From: Chloroflexota bacterium
GTDB lineage: Bacteria; Chloroflexota; Dehalococcoidia; UBA3495
Reading direction: 5' to 3'
Assembly: GCA_002707185.1 (NCBI GenBank)
Contig: PAMF01000047.1
Span: 10,374 to 17,653 of the forward strand
Length of the DNA: 7,280 bases
Under the pieces are notes generated by a model. That model made no database searches. It had not been told where the DNA came from and worked only from the letters and a program-made list of their open reading frames with translations. The number at the start of each line of letters is the position of its first letter. The stretch's first letter is position 1. Shown in pieces: positions 6,279 through 7,280 of the stretch. Made by a program: the position numbers and the translations under genes.

Positions 6279-6865
6279 GTCAGACTCCTTAGTATAGAGG
6301 TGAGTTGCCGAATATCTGAGGATAATTCTTTTGCTAAAGCACGACCGACTTTAGTTCGAAAATCGGTTTGAAGGGGTTGAGCCTGAATCAGTTGGTTCAT
6401 GCATGCTAAGACCGTCTCTTCAGTTACTATAGAGCCGGAATTCACAAGTAGATGTATGAAATCCAAATGGTTGCTAAAATCAACCACTTCGGCTTCTGAA
6501 CAACTATGAACAAAGGAATGTACCCTAGGTGGCAAAGCCGGAAGATGCTGATTAATCTGTTGCCCTGCCCTGTGTCCGACGATAAGCGCCTCAAATCTCG
6601 ATGTTAGTAGGCGAGACAATTGAGGATTGTCTTTATAAAGTTGTTCTTCGCTGTCGGCTCCTTCGCCTCTTGCTATAATAGGCCGAGTAGGATCAAGAGG
6701 TTCCGTCGTTATCTTACACACCACACCAAAGATTGACGGTGAGCCGGTTTGAATGAAAGAACCCAGTGGTGGAGTATTATAGAGCCTATAACTTTGAACA
6801 ATGAACGCCGTGGTACTTGACTCAATAACCTCACCTATCCTGTTGTTTCCAGCTAGTTGTTCCAT
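6275..6865 (-). CDS. HAS-barrel domain protein, predicted partner of the HerA-like ATPase
   Basis: This 196-aa protein is soluble, with no signal peptide or membrane segment. Residues 10-60 (IGEVIESSTTAFIVQSYRLYNTPPLGSFIQTG ... FGVVCKITTEPLD, in two blocks) fit the HAS-barrel family. I recall the IxEVIExSTTxF ... PPLGS pattern from short cyanobacterial and Chloroflexota proteins encoded beside HerA. A middle part (about 83-125) has FEALIVGHRAGQQINQHLPALPPRVHSFV. The C-terminal part (about 126-196) looks helical. No nuclease motif is visible, so it is not NurA. Role inferred: an assembly or adaptor subunit that contacts the HerA ring through a barrel like HerA's own. Its TGA overlaps the downstream GTG (GTGA), the strongest sign of functional pairing. 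ATG 6865 is the only available start, since an in-frame TGA lies 9 nt upstream. It has no Shine-Dalgarno sequence, and no clean promoter is seen upstream. Confidence 0.72.
   Translation of the reverse strand: MEQLAGNNRIGEVIESSTTAFIVQSYRLYNTPPLGSFIQTGSPSIFGVVCKITTEPLDPTRPIIARGEGADSEEQLYKDNPQLSRLLTSRFEALIVGHRAGQQINQHLPALPPRVHSFVHSCSEAEVVDFSNHLDFIHLLVNSGSIVTEETVLACMNQLIQAQPLQTDFRTKVGRALAKELSSDIRQLTSILRSLT
6285..6290 (-). promoter_or_regulatory. Ribosome binding site deciding the GTG start of the herA-like gene
   Basis: AAGGAG on the minus strand, six bases before GTG 6278. It lies inside the end of the HAS-protein gene and confirms the non-ATG start and the GTGA overlap. Confidence 0.75.
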
Positions 6866-6996
6866 GAAACATCAACAATTCTGAAAGGATAATAAGGAGA
6901 AGGTATCAATATCCTTCACCAACGGCTCGAACCAGGAAACGTTGTTAAGCTGCATACACTGCCTTCCGTCACTACCATCCCTATGCACAAGTATAT

Positions 6997-7064
6997 TTTA
7001 TCATAGAGATGTCAAATAAGCGGAATTAAAGAGATATGATAAATAATAAACTTGATTAATTCCG
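6997..7064. repeat. Two interleaved 9-bp perfect inverted repeats
   Basis: Pair A is TTTATCATA (6997-7005) with TATGATAAA (7035-7043). Pair B is CGGAATTAA (7021-7029) with TTAATTCCG (7056-7064). The order is A, B, A', B', so the two stems cannot nest and would form a pseudoknot if both paired in RNA. The region is AT-rich and also repeats AGAGAT at 7005-7010 and 7030-7035. Confidence 0.6.
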
Positions 7065-7165
7065 TCACTTTCAGGGCAACCATATCACCCCGAGAGGATT
7101 ATAATTCGACCGATCAGCAGCCTTTTATCACGCTAGGACAGGGGAAATATCCCTAAATGGTGGAA

Positions 7166-7177
7166 AGATGGCCATCT
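7166..7177. repeat. Perfect 12-bp palindrome
   Basis: AGATGGCCATCT is its own reverse complement. It lies about 30 bp before a GC-rich patch and a run of five T on the plus strand (7208-7212), but no stem pairs directly against that T-run. A dyad operator is possible, as is chance. Confidence 0.4.
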
Positions 7178-7280
7178 AGCCGCTAAACTCAGTAAGCTCG
7201 GCCGCTCTTTTTGTCAGGGATGATAAAATCAGCTTCTGGAATAGTTTATAAGCACAGCAAATTATCACTGAATATAGTTG

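Larger units (their letters stand above)
6866..7280. other. Non-coding stretch upstream of the HAS-barrel/HerA operon
   Basis: No supported gene lies in these 415 bp. On the minus strand a TTGACA (7010-7015) is followed by TATACT (6990-6995), but the spacer is only 14 bp, so it is a poor promoter for the HAS gene. On the plus strand a perfect TATAAT (7100-7105) lacks a -35. At the right edge a plus-strand ATG at 7220 opens 20 codons and a minus-strand frame is open from 7280 to a TAG at 7176-7178. Either could be the end of a neighbouring gene but both are too short to call. Two interleaved inverted repeats and a palindrome are listed separately. Confidence 0.5.

Noticed and set aside
6043..6297. 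84-codon plus-strand frame opposite the herA-like start
   Set aside because: It is antisense to the HAS barrel of the herA-like gene and has no ribosome binding site.
6990..7015. TTGACA ... TATACT as the promoter of the HAS/HerA operon
   Set aside because: The spacer is 14 bp, too short for a sigma70 promoter; kept only as a remark on the intergenic region.
7176..7280. Minus-strand frame open for 34 codons to the right edge, as the 3' end of a gene
   Set aside because: 34 open codons are common by chance and the peptide shows no family resemblance; sequence beyond 7280 is needed.
7220..7280. Plus-strand ATG opening 20 codons to the right edge
   Set aside because: It is too short, and the GGG just before the ATG is too close to act as a ribosome binding site.

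Overview
The window (about 45% GC by eye) holds six genes and a fragment of a seventh. The best guess for the source is a bacterium of the Chloroflexota, perhaps a marine Dehalococcoidia/SAR202-like lineage. This rests on the RuvB variant (FRLDYY after the arginine-finger motif), on the pairing of a small HAS-barrel protein with a HerA-type ATPase (known to me from cyanobacteria and Chloroflexota), and on a leftmost gene fragment that resembles the N-terminal extension of Chloroflexota RecG. This is inference from motifs, not from a search. Nothing marks the window as a mobile element: no integrase, transposase, tRNA, rRNA or CRISPR array was seen.

Left part (1-1477): the 5' end of a probable recG runs leftward off the edge and is divergent from ruvB, which runs rightward. 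Their shared intergenic region (about 230 bp) has an extended -10 promoter for the leftward gene, a TTGACG/TACAAT promoter for ruvB, a perfect 14-bp palindrome and a 7-bp inverted repeat. Both genes would act on branched DNA.

Middle part (1478-3708): a 349-bp gap ends in a textbook promoter (TTGACA, 17 bp, TGATACATT) that drives the beta and alpha subunits of an electron transfer flavoprotein. An 82-bp gap carrying a perfect hairpin separates the two ETF genes.

Right part (3709-6865, minus strand): a compact operon reads, in transcription order, HAS-barrel protein, HerA-like hexameric ATPase (GTGA start/stop overlap), then pantothenate synthetase panC (38-nt gap). The panC stop codon abuts the etfA stop codon with no base between them. 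The herA-like gene contains a perfect 14-bp inverted repeat with a 6-nt loop, the most striking structure inside any coding region here. No nurA nuclease gene, the usual HerA partner, is present in the window.

The last 415 bp (6866-7280) have no convincing gene. They hold two interleaved 9-bp inverted repeats with pseudoknot topology and a perfect 12-bp palindrome followed by a T-run. I found no clearly new multi-gene system. The HAS-protein/HerA pair and the structured non-coding stretch beside it are the most promising items.
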